Source of the DNA: Phaeodactylibacter sp. | GTDB taxonomy: Bacteria; Bacteroidota; Bacteroidia; Chitinophagales; Saprospiraceae | NCBI GenBank assembly: GCA_024103175.1 | Contig: JAGFJE010000283.1 | Coordinates: 1-39,850 of the forward strand | Length of the DNA: 39,850 nt | Reading direction: 5' to 3' | Shown: piece after piece, positions 25,632 through 34,244 of the stretch | Position numbering within the stretch: position 1 is the first letter of the stretch | Layout of the letters: every line of letters begins with the position of its first letter | Translations under genes and position numbers: made by a program | The notes under the pieces: model-generated | What the model was told of the DNA's origin: nothing | The model's input: only the letters and a program-made list of their open reading frames with translations | Database searches by the model: none

Positions 25632-26978
25632 ATGAAACTAACTTCTTTTGTTTTTACCCTGGCTGTTATTCTTTACTTTTCCTCCTGCTCTGACCCCACG
25701 CTGGTAGGCGCAGGCCTTCTGGAAGACGACAGAGCTGACGTTGGTTTTTCGGATACCCTGTCGATCTCCGCCAGGCCAGTTACCAGAGACTCTATCCGGA
25801 CTTACAGTCCCTTCACCAGCAGCCAGTTGCCGACCTATTTGTTCGGTAGCCTGAACGACCCGCTTTTCGGCCGCTCCACCGCCAGCATTTACGCTCAGGT
25901 ATATCCGGAGAACAACAGCCCCAATTTCGGTGAAAATACAGTGGTCGACTCCATCGTCCTGGTGCTTCCTTACGACATCGAGCGCTTCTACGCCAAAACT
26001 GCAGGCGAAGTATTCGGGATCGATGTCTACCAATTGGCGGAAGCCCCTTTGGAGGACAATGACTATTTCTCCAACCAGGAACTGGAGGTAGCGCCCATGC
26101 CTATTGGCAGCGCTCTGGTTACGGTAAGCGTCGACAGCCTGGAGTTTACCGATTATGAGGGCACGGATACGGTCACGGTCAAGATCCCTCACTGCCGGAT
26201 ACCGGTTGACGATGCCATTGCCAGCCTTCTGGTGGGGCTGGAATCGGACGTGTATGAATCCGACAGCCTTTTCTTCGATGCTTTTGAGGGCATTCACCTG
26301 CGGCCGGGCACAGAAAATGAGGGCATGCTCAGCTTTGACCTGCTCTCCGAACACGCCGGTATTTACCTTTACTACCGCGATTCTCTTGCCGGCAAACCCA
26401 AACGGTTCCTGTACGATTTCGATATTCAGCCTACCGTGCGGTTCGTCAACTTCCAGCACAACTACGAGGGAGCCCCGGTAGCTGCATTCCTGGAGGAGCC
26501 AAAGCTGGGCGACAGCCTCGTATTCATTCAGGGTATGACCGGCCTGGAAGCCCGCCTGGAGATCCCCAATGTAACGGCCCTGCAGGGCCTGGTAGTCAAC
26601 AAGGCCGAGCTGGAAGTTTATGTGGCTAGCCTGGAGGAGGATGAACCCGGCTTTGAGCCTATTCAACAACTCATTCTCAACGCCCCCGATAGTTATGGCG
26701 AACTGTTCGTTGTCGAAGACATCGCCCTCATACAGGCCCAGCGCCGTAACCTGCAGGACTTTTTTGGAGGAACACCGCAGACGGGCGCCAACGGCGCCCC
26801 CACTCTGTACCGGATGAATATCACAGCTCACATTCAGGGTATTATCGATGGGGAAAGGGAAAATGTTCTCTATATCGCTCCGCTTGAAAAAGCACGGACG
26901 GCAGCCCGCACCATTCTCTACGGGCCCGGCCACCCTCAATACGGCATCAAACTAAAACTGGCATTCACGAAACTATAA
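25632..26978 (+). CDS. DUF4270 family lipoprotein
   Basis: This 448-residue predicted lipoprotein has a signal peptide MKLTSFVFTLAVILYF with lipobox SSC and the acylated Cys near residue 19. The mature protein begins SDPTLVGAGLLEDDRADV, which resembles DUF4270 proteins, and continues as a beta-rich, acidic protein (TVVDSIVLVLPY, VVNKAELEVYVASLEED) ending YGIKLKLAFTKL. It may face the periplasm or cell surface. Function is unknown; the family is confined to Bacteroidota and often adjoins glmS and the glgA-like gene. It is 46 bp upstream of glmS and likely co-transcribed. Confidence 0.88.
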   Translation: MKLTSFVFTLAVILYFSSCSDPTLVGAGLLEDDRADVGFSDTLSISARPVTRDSIRTYSPFTSSQLPTYLFGSLNDPLFGRSTASIYAQVYPENNSPNFGENTVVDSIVLVLPYDIERFYAKTAGEVFGIDVYQLAEAPLEDNDYFSNQELEVAPMPIGSALVTVSVDSLEFTDYEGTDTVTVKIPHCRIPVDDAIASLLVGLESDVYESDSLFFDAFEGIHLRPGTENEGMLSFDLLSEHAGIYLYYRDSLAGKPKRFLYDFDIQPTVRFVNFQHNYEGAPVAAFLEEPKLGDSLVFIQGMTGLEARLEIPNVTALQGLVVNKAELEVYVASLEEDEPGFEPIQQLILNAPDSYGELFVVEDIALIQAQRRNLQDFFGGTPQTGANGAPTLYRMNITAHIQGIIDGERENVLYIAPLEKARTAARTILYGPGHPQYGIKLKLAFTKL

Positions 26979-27024
26979 ATATTACGTGGCCACCGGCCTA
27001 AAATCCTTAAAAAACAAAACAACT

Positions 27025-28863
27025 ATGTGTGGTATTGTCGCCTATGTCGGCCCGAAGCAAGCTTACCCCATTTTGATAAAAGGCCTGAAACGCCTGGAAT
27101 ATCGGGGGTATGACAGCGCCGGCATAGCTATCTTCAATGGAGGGATCAAGGTATTCAAGAAAAAGGGTAAAGTACAGGCGCTGGAAGCTTTCGCTCAGGA
27201 AGCGCCCAAGGACAGCACGATCGGCATCGGGCATACCCGCTGGGCCACCCACGGGGCTCCCGACGACATCAATGCGCACCCCCACACTTCGGGCAATGGC
27301 AGGATCACACTCGTTCACAACGGTATTATTGAAAATTACGCCCTGCTCAAAGCCGCCCTGGAAAAAGAAGGCCACATCTTTAAAAGCGAGACGGACACCG
27401 AAGTGCTGGTTCACCTCATTGAGGAAGTGCAAAACCGGGACGGCCTTCCCCTTGAAGAGGCGGTCCGAGTCGCCATGGCCCGGGTGGTCGGCGCCTATGC
27501 CATCGTCGTTTTAGACCGGGAAGACCCCGATAAGCTGGTCGCTGCCCGCAAGGCCAGCCCGCTGGTCATTGGGGTTGGCGAAGGCGAATTCTTTCTGGCT
27601 TCTGACGCTACGCCTATCATCGAGCATACCAAAACCGTCGTTTACCTCAATGATGAAGAGATCGCCGTCGTCCGGCGCTCCGGCCAGATGCAGATCAAAA
27701 CCATCGACAATGAGGTGCAGGCGCCCCACATTCACGAGCTCGACATGAAGATCGAGATGCTGGAGAAAGGGGGCTTCGATTTCTTTATGCTCAAGGAGAT
27801 ATACGAGCAGCCGGTTACGATTGCCGATTGTATGCGGGGCCGGGTAAATGCCGAAGAAGGCTTCGTTCGCCTGGGTGGGCTGGAAGACCACATCAACCGC
27901 ATTATCAGGGCCAAACGTTTTATCGTGGCGGCCTGTGGCACCTCCTGGCATTCCGGCCTCATCGGGGAATACCTTTTCGAAGACCTGGCACGTATCCCCG
28001 TGGAAGTGGAATACGCTTCCGAATTGCGCTACCGCAACCCCATCATCACGGAGAAGGATGTGGTGATCGCCATCTCCCAGTCGGGCGAAACCGCCGATAC
28101 CCTGGCTGCCCTCGAGCTGGCGAAGGAGAAAGGCGCCATGATCTATGGTATTGTCAACGCTGTGGGCTCTTCCATCGCCCGGATCACCGATGCCGGTTCC
28201 TATATCCACGCCGGGCCGGAGATCGGAGTGGCCTCCACCAAAGCATTTACCGGGCAGGTGACTTTGTTGACGATGATGGCCCTGGTGCTGGCAGAGAGAA
28301 AAGGTACCATTTCCAAGTCTTATTTTCAGCAACTGATCAGCGAATTGGCGCTCATTCCAAAGAAAGTACAAAAGGTGCTGGAATACGATGAACAGATTAA
28401 GTATATTGCAAGCGAAATAAAGGACAGCCACAATGCCCTTTACCTCGGAAGGGGATACAACTTCCCGGTGGCACTGGAAGGTGCGCTCAAATTAAAAGAA
28501 ATTTCCTATATCCATGCTGAGGGCTATCCCGCCGCCGAAATGAAACACGGCCCGATCGCCCTGATTGACGAGCAAATGCCGGTTATCGTCATTGCCACCA
28601 ACAAGAGCGCTTACGACAAGATCGCCAGCAACATACAGGAAGTCAAAGCCCGAAAGGGTATGGTCATCGCCGTCGTCACGGAAGGCGATTCGGTCATCAG
28701 CAAAATGGCCGATTACGTCATCCAGATCCCGGACACGGAAGAACCGCTCACGCCACTGCTTTCCGTTATTCCGTTACAGCTGCTTTCTTACCACATTGCG
28801 GTAATGCGCGGCTGCAATGTTGACCAACCGAGAAACCTGGCTAAATCAGTAACCGTAGAATAA
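27025..28863 (+). CDS. glmS: Glutamine-fructose-6-phosphate aminotransferase (isomerizing)
   Basis: This 612-residue enzyme makes glucosamine-6-phosphate from fructose-6-phosphate and glutamine, the first step to UDP-GlcNAc. The ATG at 27025 places the catalytic Cys directly after the initiator Met (MCGIVAYVG); an in-frame upstream start at 26986 would bury it and is rejected. The Ntn glutaminase domain shows RLEYRGYDSAGIA, GHTRWATHG and HNGIIENY. Two SIS domains follow with AACGTSWHSGL, ISQSGETADTLAAL and LGRGYNFPVALEGALKLKEIS, and the C-terminus ends PRNLAKSVTVE. The leader before the ATG is only 46 nt, too short for a glmS ribozyme. Followed 15 bp later by DUF4290. Confidence 0.97.
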   Translation: MCGIVAYVGPKQAYPILIKGLKRLEYRGYDSAGIAIFNGGIKVFKKKGKVQALEAFAQEAPKDSTIGIGHTRWATHGAPDDINAHPHTSGNGRITLVHNGIIENYALLKAALEKEGHIFKSETDTEVLVHLIEEVQNRDGLPLEEAVRVAMARVVGAYAIVVLDREDPDKLVAARKASPLVIGVGEGEFFLASDATPIIEHTKTVVYLNDEEIAVVRRSGQMQIKTIDNEVQAPHIHELDMKIEMLEKGGFDFFMLKEIYEQPVTIADCMRGRVNAEEGFVRLGGLEDHINRIIRAKRFIVAACGTSWHSGLIGEYLFEDLARIPVEVEYASELRYRNPIITEKDVVIAISQSGETADTLAALELAKEKGAMIYGIVNAVGSSIARITDAGSYIHAGPEIGVASTKAFTGQVTLLTMMALVLAERKGTISKSYFQQLISELALIPKKVQKVLEYDEQIKYIASEIKDSHNALYLGRGYNFPVALEGALKLKEISYIHAEGYPAAEMKHGPIALIDEQMPVIVIATNKSAYDKIASNIQEVKARKGMVIAVVTEGDSVISKMADYVIQIPDTEEPLTPLLSVIPLQLLSYHIAVMRGCNVDQPRNLAKSVTVE

Positions 28864-28878
28864 AGTAAAATTAAAAAT

Positions 28879-29562
28879 ATGAGTGATTTGATAACTGATG
28901 GGATGGAATACAATTCCGCCCGGGAAGAACTTATCATCCCGGAATATGGACGCAATGTCCAGAAACTGATCAACTACGCCAAGACGATAGAAGACCCGGA
29001 TTACCGCCAGAAATTCGTGGAATCCGTCGTCGACCTCATGCAGCAGATGCACCCGCAGAGCCGCAACATCGACGATTACCGGGACAGGCTGTGGAAGCAC
29101 GTCTTCCGCATCGCTAAATACGAACTGGACGTCATACCGCCCAGCGGTAAGAAGCCGCGCCCGGAAGACAGCAGGAAACGGCCGGAAAAAGTGGACTATC
29201 CGGTTATGGAGGCCAAATTCCGCCACTACGGCCATAATGTACAGCAGCTCATCAAAAAGGCGCTGTCTATGCCGGAAGGCCCCAAGCGGGACGGATTCGT
29301 AGCCGTTATCGGTTCTTATATGAAACTGGCCTACCGGACCTGGAATAAGGAGCATTACGTCAGCGACGATGTCATCAAGTCCGACCTGGAGTCCCTTTCC
29401 AATGGTGAACTGACGCTGGATGACAGCGCCTCGATCGACCAGCTCTCCTCAAGCCGCCGCCGCAAGCGCACCTCTTCTTCCAGGGATAGCAGAGATGGCC
29501 GGGATAGCAGAGACAGCCGGAACGGAGATAAGTCCCGCCGCAATTACCGCAGGAAGAAATAA
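28879..29562 (+). CDS. DUF4290 family protein with basic Ser/Arg tail
   Basis: This 227-residue cytoplasmic protein begins with the DUF4290 core (MEYNSAREELIIPEYGRNVQ, then KLINYAKTIEDPDYRQKFVE). It includes the repeated feature FRHYGHNVQQLIKKALSM, an internal echo of the N-terminal YGRNVQKLINYAKTI. The last 45 residues are low-complexity, rich in Ser, Arg and Asp (SRRRKRTSSSRDS and on) and end in a basic RRNYRRKK, a likely disordered nucleic-acid- or envelope-interacting tail. Function unknown. Between glmS and murA, it belongs to a cell-wall-precursor neighbourhood. A long palindrome starts 5 bp after the stop. Confidence 0.88.
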   Translation: MSDLITDGMEYNSAREELIIPEYGRNVQKLINYAKTIEDPDYRQKFVESVVDLMQQMHPQSRNIDDYRDRLWKHVFRIAKYELDVIPPSGKKPRPEDSRKRPEKVDYPVMEAKFRHYGHNVQQLIKKALSMPEGPKRDGFVAVIGSYMKLAYRTWNKEHYVSDDVIKSDLESLSNGELTLDDSASIDQLSSSRRRKRTSSSRDSRDGRDSRDSRNGDKSRRNYRRKK

Positions 29563-29566
29563 TCCA

Positions 29567-29671
29567 TCTTTGATAAACCCTGTGGACCGTGCGCCATGCG
29601 GAAGCAATGCGACAGTGAGGAGTAAGGGTTGCGCATGGCGCACGGTCTTTGATCACAGGATTTGTCAAAGA
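29567..29671. repeat. 105-bp two-part palindrome between DUF4290 and murA
   Basis: The inner arms 29585-29600 and 29632-29647 are perfect 16-bp complements (GACCGTGCGCCATGCG). They abut outer arms 29567-29584 and 29654-29671, which pair at 16 of 18 positions plus one G-T. The right side has a 6-nt insertion (TTTGAT, 29648-29653), and the loop is 31 nt (29601-29631). The element fills nearly all of the 121-bp gap and ends 12 bp before the murA ATG. It could be an RNA processing or attenuation hairpin, or a short palindromic mobile element. Confidence 0.75.
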
Positions 29672-29683
29672 ACCAAAATAATC

Positions 29684-31000
29684 ATGTCCTTAGACGCATT
29701 TGAAGTTATCGGCGGCACACCGTTAAAAGGAGAGATCACGCCGCAGGGCGCCAAAAACGAAGCCCTTCAGGTGATCTGCGCCGCCCTGCTCACCAGCGAG
29801 AAAGTCACCATTTCCAACATCCCGGATATTCTGGATGTCAACCTGCTGATCAGCCTGCTTCAGGGGCTGGGCGTTTCCGTTGAAAAGGAAGGGGAGAAAA
29901 CGTACAGCTTTCAGGCCCGGGCCGTTAACCTGGACTACTTCGAATCCCGTGAGTTCCGGCAGAACGCCGGCCGGATCCGGGGGTCGGTCATGCTGATTGC
30001 ACCCCTGCTGGCGCGGTTCGGCAAGGCCATCCTGCCCCGGCCGGGGGGAGACAAGATCGGCCGACGCCGCCTCGACACCCATTTTCTGGGCCTGGAACTG
30101 CTTGGCGCTTCCTTCACCTACAATGCCGTCCGCAACCAGTACGACGTAGAAGCCCCGCGCCTCAAAGGCGCCTACATCCTCATGGATGAGATCTCGGTGA
30201 CCGGCACGGCCAATGTGGTGATGGCCGCCGTCCTGGCCAAAGGAACAACTCAGATCTACAACGCCGCCTGCGAGCCCTACGTACAACAGCTGTGCCGAAT
30301 GCTCAACAGCATGGGAGCGAAGATCTCCGGCATCGGTTCCAACCTGCTTACCATTGAAGGAGTGGAACACCTGGGCGGCGCCAGACACCGCCTGCTGCCG
30401 GACATGATCGAGATCGGCAGCTTCATCGGCCTGGCCGCCATGACCCAATCCGAGATCACGATCAAAAATGCCGGTGTCAAAGAACTGGGCATCATCCCCC
30501 GCGTATTCAAGAGGATGGGCGTCCAAATGGAATTCATCGGCGATGACATCCACATTCCCCGCCAGGAAGAGTACGAGATACAAACCTTTATCGATGGCTC
30601 GATAATGACCATTTACGACGCTCCCTGGCCCGGCTTTACGCCCGACCTGATGAGCATCGTGCTGGTGGTGGCCACCCAGGCCAAAGGCAGCGTTCTGGTC
30701 CACCAGAAAATGTTCGAAAGCCGCCTTTTCTTTGTCGATAAGCTCATCGACATGGGCGCTCAGATCATCCTCTGCGACCCGCACCGGGCCACCGTGATCG
30801 GCCTGGGCCGCCGCTTCCAGCTGCGCGGCATCGAAATGAGCTCACCGGACATACGGGCCGGCGTGGCCCTGCTCATCGCCGCCCTCTCCGCCAAGGGGAC
30901 AAGCGTCATCCACAACATCCACCAGATCGACCGGGGCTATGAGGCCATCGATGAGCGCCTGCGGGCGCTGGGGGCTCAGATCAGGCGGGTGGAGGGGTGA
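29684..31000 (+). CDS. murA: UDP-N-acetylglucosamine 1-carboxyvinyltransferase, Cys-to-Asp type
   Basis: This 438-residue MurA starts at the ATG at 29684; the frame is open upstream through the palindrome and the DUF4290 tail but does not look coding there. It transfers enolpyruvate from PEP to UDP-GlcNAc, the first committed step of peptidoglycan synthesis. Visible are the Lys of GAKNEALQV (Lys24), the MLIAPLLARFGKA strand and the active-site loop PGGDKIGRRRLDTH. In E. coli the loop is GGCTIGAR with Cys115; here the same place is Asp123, with Arg128 conserved. DAPWPGFTPDLMS follows, also typical. Cys-to-Asp MurA enzymes are active and known to resist fosfomycin (M. tuberculosis, Chlamydia). 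Last gene of the glgA-like-to-murA block. Confidence 0.95.
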   Translation: MSLDAFEVIGGTPLKGEITPQGAKNEALQVICAALLTSEKVTISNIPDILDVNLLISLLQGLGVSVEKEGEKTYSFQARAVNLDYFESREFRQNAGRIRGSVMLIAPLLARFGKAILPRPGGDKIGRRRLDTHFLGLELLGASFTYNAVRNQYDVEAPRLKGAYILMDEISVTGTANVVMAAVLAKGTTQIYNAACEPYVQQLCRMLNSMGAKISGIGSNLLTIEGVEHLGGARHRLLPDMIEIGSFIGLAAMTQSEITIKNAGVKELGIIPRVFKRMGVQMEFIGDDIHIPRQEEYEIQTFIDGSIMTIYDAPWPGFTPDLMSIVLVVATQAKGSVLVHQKMFESRLFFVDKLIDMGAQIILCDPHRATVIGLGRRFQLRGIEMSSPDIRAGVALLIAALSAKGTSVIHNIHQIDRGYEAIDERLRALGAQIRRVEG

Positions 31001-31121
31001 GCAGGATCAGGATGAAAGGGTTTATTGCCGGAGCACATTGGAGGACTGCAATTTCTTTGTTTCTGCCGGTTAGTTTCATGGAAGGCGCTATAAGCAGCTA
31101 AATCTCCCACAATTCATCACT

Positions 31122-31154
31122 TTTAGCTGATCAAGTAAACTATAATCAGCTAAA
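31122..31154 (+). terminator. 10-bp hairpin after murA
   Basis: TTTAGCTGAT and ATCAGCTAAA pair perfectly around a 13-nt loop. The motif AGCTAAATC also occurs at 31096-31104, so copies of the arm repeat locally. It lies about 120 bp after the murA stop; no T-run. Confidence 0.35.
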
Positions 31155-31262
31155 TCCGTCTATTTTTCCAGGATTCCGCTCGGTTAATGTAGTCAGCATC
31201 GGGCTTATTGAACCTCCACGCACCTCTTGGAGTAAACGGCTCGAAATACCGGACATTTTTCC

Positions 31263-31403
31263 TAATTTTGTTTGGCATAATAACGAATGGTCAAAACGAA
31301 TTAAAACCCAGTCCCCAAATGCCCCAGCCCGTCGTATACCTGGCTTTTGCCAATGATCCATCCGCTCCGCTGCCCATGCTTACCGAGGAGGCGCTCATCC
31401 ATA
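31263..31403 (+). pseudogene. Remnant of the N-terminus of a CHAT-type signalling protein (tentative)
   Basis: TAATTTTG (31263-31270) is an exact -7 box, followed at 31319 by an ATG opening MPQPVVYLAFANDPSAPLPM and a further short stretch LTEEALIHSQFDELHRLAE. After that the frame turns into unrelated residues and stops at 31466-31468. The start xxPVVYLAFAND followed by a Leu/Glu-rich helix resembles the N-terminus of multidomain proteins with CHAT-, NACHT- or repeat-type modules that I recall from filamentous Bacteroidota and Cyanobacteria. Only about 28 codons look genuine, so the rest would have been deleted. This is recognition from memory and weak. Confidence 0.3.
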
Positions 31404-31507
31404 GCCAGTTTGATGAACTCCATCGGCTGGCGGAGTGTCGAAATGAGACGCATTATAAGAATAAGTAGCTGGCTTCGGCTTCGCTCAGCCAGTGGCGGGG
31501 TGCCAAA

Positions 31508-31533
31508 GCTCGTTGAGCGAAGTCGAAACGAGC
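31508..31533 (-). terminator. Hairpin next to the formate dehydrogenase stop
   Basis: GCTCGTT (31508-31514) pairs with AACGAGC (31527-31533), with a GAGCGAAGTCGA loop, 11 bp past the stop of the dehydrogenase alpha gene. On that strand the stem is followed by TTTGGC. The TTTCGACTTCGCTCAA core is a sequence I have seen dispersed in Bacteroidota genomes. Confidence 0.4.
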
Positions 31534-31544
31534 GGCTGCCCCCC

Positions 31545-34244
31545 TCACTCCTTCCTCACATCCACAGCCATCACCTTATACTCCGGACAATCCGCCTCGC
31601 TGTCCAGCACATCGCTGGCCACCTGGTTGATGAGTATCTCCGGAAAATGGAAGGTAGAACTGAGGATGCCAGGCTGCACCATCTCGCTAATGCGCGCCCG
31701 GATGCGGGTTTTGCCGCGGGGAGACACCACCAGCACTTTTTCTCCATCCGCAATATTCTTCTCCCGGGCATCTTCCGGGCTGATCAGCAGGAGGTCTTCT
31801 GCCAGCAGTTTGGTATCCTGGGTGCGGCGTGTCATGGAGCCGCTGTTGTAGTGTTCGAGAGCCCGGTTGGTGGTCAGGATGAACGGGTAATCTTCGGCAT
31901 TCTCCCGGATCTCGCGGCTTTCTTCAAAGCCAACGAAATAGAGGCGGCCCTTACCCAGTTTAAAGGTTTCGGTATGCAGCACCTGGGTATCCGTCCCGTC
32001 CTCCGCTACCGGCCACTGCAGGCCATTCTTGCCCAGGCGTTCCCAGCTGATGCCTTTGAAGAAAGGCACCACCTGCGCGACCTCTTCCAGCACCACTGCC
32101 GGATCGTAATCCGGCTGAGCATATCCCATCCGGTTCATGATCTCGGTGACGATCACCCCGTCGGGGCGGGTGCCCGGCAGGGGCTCGATGACGCGGTTGA
32201 CGCGTTGTACGCGCCGTTCACCGTTGGTGAAGGTGCCCGACTTTTCCAGGAAGGAAGAGGCCGGCAGGATGACGTCGGCGTAGCTCGCCGTTTCGGAATA
32301 GAAGAGCTCCTGCAGGATGAAAAAGTCCAGCTTCTCCAGGGCCTTGCGCACTTTGTCGGAGTTGGGCTCCGTCTGCACCACATCCTCGCCCATGATCCAG
32401 AGGGCCTTGAGCTTGCCGACTTCGGCCGCATCGAACATTTTGGGAATGGTGTATCCCGGCCCGCCCGGCAGGGGCACGCCGTAGGCCGCTTCATAGGTAC
32501 TGCGCAGGGCGGGGTCGGCCATACTAAGGTAACCGGGGCCCAGGTTGGGCTGCACCCCCATGTCGGCGGCGCCCTGTACATTATTCTGTCCCCGCAGCGG
32601 GTTGACGCCCACCCCTCGCCGGCCGATGTTGCCGGTGATCATGGCGAGATCGGCGACCAGCATCACCCCGAATGTTCCCTGGTAGTGCTCCGTCACACCC
32701 AGGCCGTGGAAACACATTGCCGCCGGCGCTGTGGCGTAGGCGATTGAAGCTTTGCGGATGAGTTCGCGATCAACGCCGCACACTGCCTCCATTTTATCGA
32801 TATCCAGGGCCAGTATCCTGGTCCGCAGCTCTTCGTAACCTTCCGTCCGCTTTTCGATAAAGGCCCAGTCCACCAAGCCTTCCTTTATGATATAGTACAT
32901 CATCAGGTTGAGCAGGGCGACATTGGTTCCCGGGCGCAGTTGGAGGTGATAGGTAGCGTGGCGGGCCAGTTCCGTTTTTCGCGGGTCTATGACGATCAGG
33001 GTTTTGCCCTTCAGGGCACGCTGCTTGATCCTGGCGCCGGTCACCGGGTGGGCGGAGGTCGGGTTGGCGCCGACCACCAGCATGCAATCGGTATATTTCA
33101 GGTCTTCAATAGAATTGGTGGCGGCGCCCGTACCGAAGGCACGCTGCATACCCAGGGCGGTCGGGGCGTGGCAGATGCGGGCGCAACCGTCGATATTGTT
33201 GGTGCCGATGACGGCGCGGATGAACTTCTGCATCAGGTAGTTCTCCTCATTGGTGCAGCGGGAGGAGGAAATGCCGGCGATGGCGTCGGGGCCGTATTCC
33301 TCTTTGATGGCCGTCAGGCGCTCTGCGATGTAGTCGTAGGCTTCTTCCCAGCTCACTTCCACGTGTTTACCCTCCCGTTTGATCATAGGCGAGCGGAGGC
33401 GCTGGGGGTGGTTGTAAAAGCGAAAGGCATACCGCCCCTTGACGCAGGTGTGGCCGTGGTTGGCCTCGGCGTCGTAGGGTGCGGAAATGCTGAGTATTTC
33501 GCCACTGCGCCTGGCCACTTCCAGGTTGCACCCTACGCCGCAGTAGGTACAAACGGTACGCACCGTCTCCGTGGCCCGGCGGGCGGCGGGCTGAAAAATG
33601 TCGGTAAGCGCCCCGGTAGGGCAGGCCTGCACGCAGGCGCCGCAGGATACACAGTAGGAGTCGGCGAAAGTGGTATCCATTCCCTTGATGATGTGGCTGT
33701 CAAACCCGCGGCCGGCCATGCTGAGCACGAATTCTCCCTGCACCTCATCGCAGGCGCGCACGCACTTGTAGCAGTTGATGCACTTGGCCAGGTCCGAGAT
33801 CAGATAGGGGTGGCTTTCATCCCGGGGACGGCTGAGATGGTTTGCGCCCTCGGGATAGCGCACTTCCCGGATGCCCACCCGGGCGGCCACGGCCTGCAGC
33901 TCGCACTGCCCGTTGGCCTCGCAGGTGAGGCAGTCCTGCGGGTGGTCGGTCAGTACGAGTTCCAGAATATTGCGGCGCAGGCGTTGCATGGCCGCCGTAT
34001 CCGGATAAATGCGCTGCCCTTCCGCCACCCGGGTGTGGCAGGCCGCCACCGTTTTCATTATGCCGTTTCCTTCCCGGGCAATTTCCACACTGCAGAGGCG
34101 GCAGGAACCGAAAGGCTCCAGGTTGGGGGCGTCGCAAAGGGTAGGGATATAGTTTTGGCCCCGGTGGCGGCGGATGAATGCCAGGATGGTTTCGCCATCC
34201 CTCATTTCGTAAGCGGTATCGTTGATGAAAGCTACTTTCTTCAT
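31545..34244 (-). CDS. fdsA: NAD-linked formate dehydrogenase, molybdenum alpha subunit
   Basis: This 899-residue Mo/W-bis-MGD oxidoreductase has the N-terminal NuoG-like Fe-S extension. Clusters seen: [2Fe-2S] at Cys37, 48, 51, 69; His101/Cys105, 108, 114; two [4Fe-4S] ferredoxin sets at Cys155, 158, 161, 165 and Cys198, 201, 204, 208; and CTYCGVGCN...HTCVKG at 232-267. The Mo ligand is Cys358 in GCARICHAPT, so this is a Cys, not selenocysteine, enzyme. C-terminal molybdopterin-dinucleotide-binding motifs include TNRALEHYNSGSMTRRT. It oxidises formate to CO2, passing electrons to the beta subunit and NAD+. No Tat signal is seen, so it is cytoplasmic. It overlaps the upstream beta gene by ATGA (34241-34244). 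No fdhD or fdsC-like gene is in view. The closely similar FdhF label would also fit. Confidence 0.93.
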   Translation of the reverse strand: MKKVAFINDTAYEMRDGETILAFIRRHRGQNYIPTLCDAPNLEPFGSCRLCSVEIAREGNGIMKTVAACHTRVAEGQRIYPDTAAMQRLRRNILELVLTDHPQDCLTCEANGQCELQAVAARVGIREVRYPEGANHLSRPRDESHPYLISDLAKCINCYKCVRACDEVQGEFVLSMAGRGFDSHIIKGMDTTFADSYCVSCGACVQACPTGALTDIFQPAARRATETVRTVCTYCGVGCNLEVARRSGEILSISAPYDAEANHGHTCVKGRYAFRFYNHPQRLRSPMIKREGKHVEVSWEEAYDYIAERLTAIKEEYGPDAIAGISSSRCTNEENYLMQKFIRAVIGTNNIDGCARICHAPTALGMQRAFGTGAATNSIEDLKYTDCMLVVGANPTSAHPVTGARIKQRALKGKTLIVIDPRKTELARHATYHLQLRPGTNVALLNLMMYYIIKEGLVDWAFIEKRTEGYEELRTRILALDIDKMEAVCGVDRELIRKASIAYATAPAAMCFHGLGVTEHYQGTFGVMLVADLAMITGNIGRRGVGVNPLRGQNNVQGAADMGVQPNLGPGYLSMADPALRSTYEAAYGVPLPGGPGYTIPKMFDAAEVGKLKALWIMGEDVVQTEPNSDKVRKALEKLDFFILQELFYSETASYADVILPASSFLEKSGTFTNGERRVQRVNRVIEPLPGTRPDGVIVTEIMNRMGYAQPDYDPAVVLEEVAQVVPFFKGISWERLGKNGLQWPVAEDGTDTQVLHTETFKLGKGRLYFVGFEESREIRENAEDYPFILTTNRALEHYNSGSMTRRTQDTKLLAEDLLLISPEDAREKNIADGEKVLVVSPRGKTRIRARISEMVQPGILSSTFHFPEILINQVASDVLDSEADCPEYKVMAVDVRKE

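Larger units (their letters stand above)
31001..31544. other. Gene-poor spacer between murA and the formate dehydrogenase operon
   Basis: About 540 bp with no intact gene. It holds a hairpin TTTAGCTGAT (31122-31131) / ATCAGCTAAA (31145-31154) that may end the murA transcript. It also has a promoter-like box and a short remnant ORF (31263-31403, listed separately), a CTGGCT/AGCCAG pair (31469-31474, 31487-31492) and a hairpin next to the dehydrogenase stop. Confidence 0.55.

Noticed and set aside
25638..26939. 433-codon frame opposite the DUF4270 gene
   Set aside because: Antisense shadow; the plus-strand protein has a lipobox and family features.
26979..27024. glmS ribozyme or riboswitch before glmS
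   Set aside because: The gap to the preceding gene is only 46 bp, too short for the ribozyme.
31545..34244. Selenocysteine-type formate dehydrogenase
   Set aside because: The Mo-ligand position is an ordinary Cys codon (Cys358) and the frame has no internal TGA.
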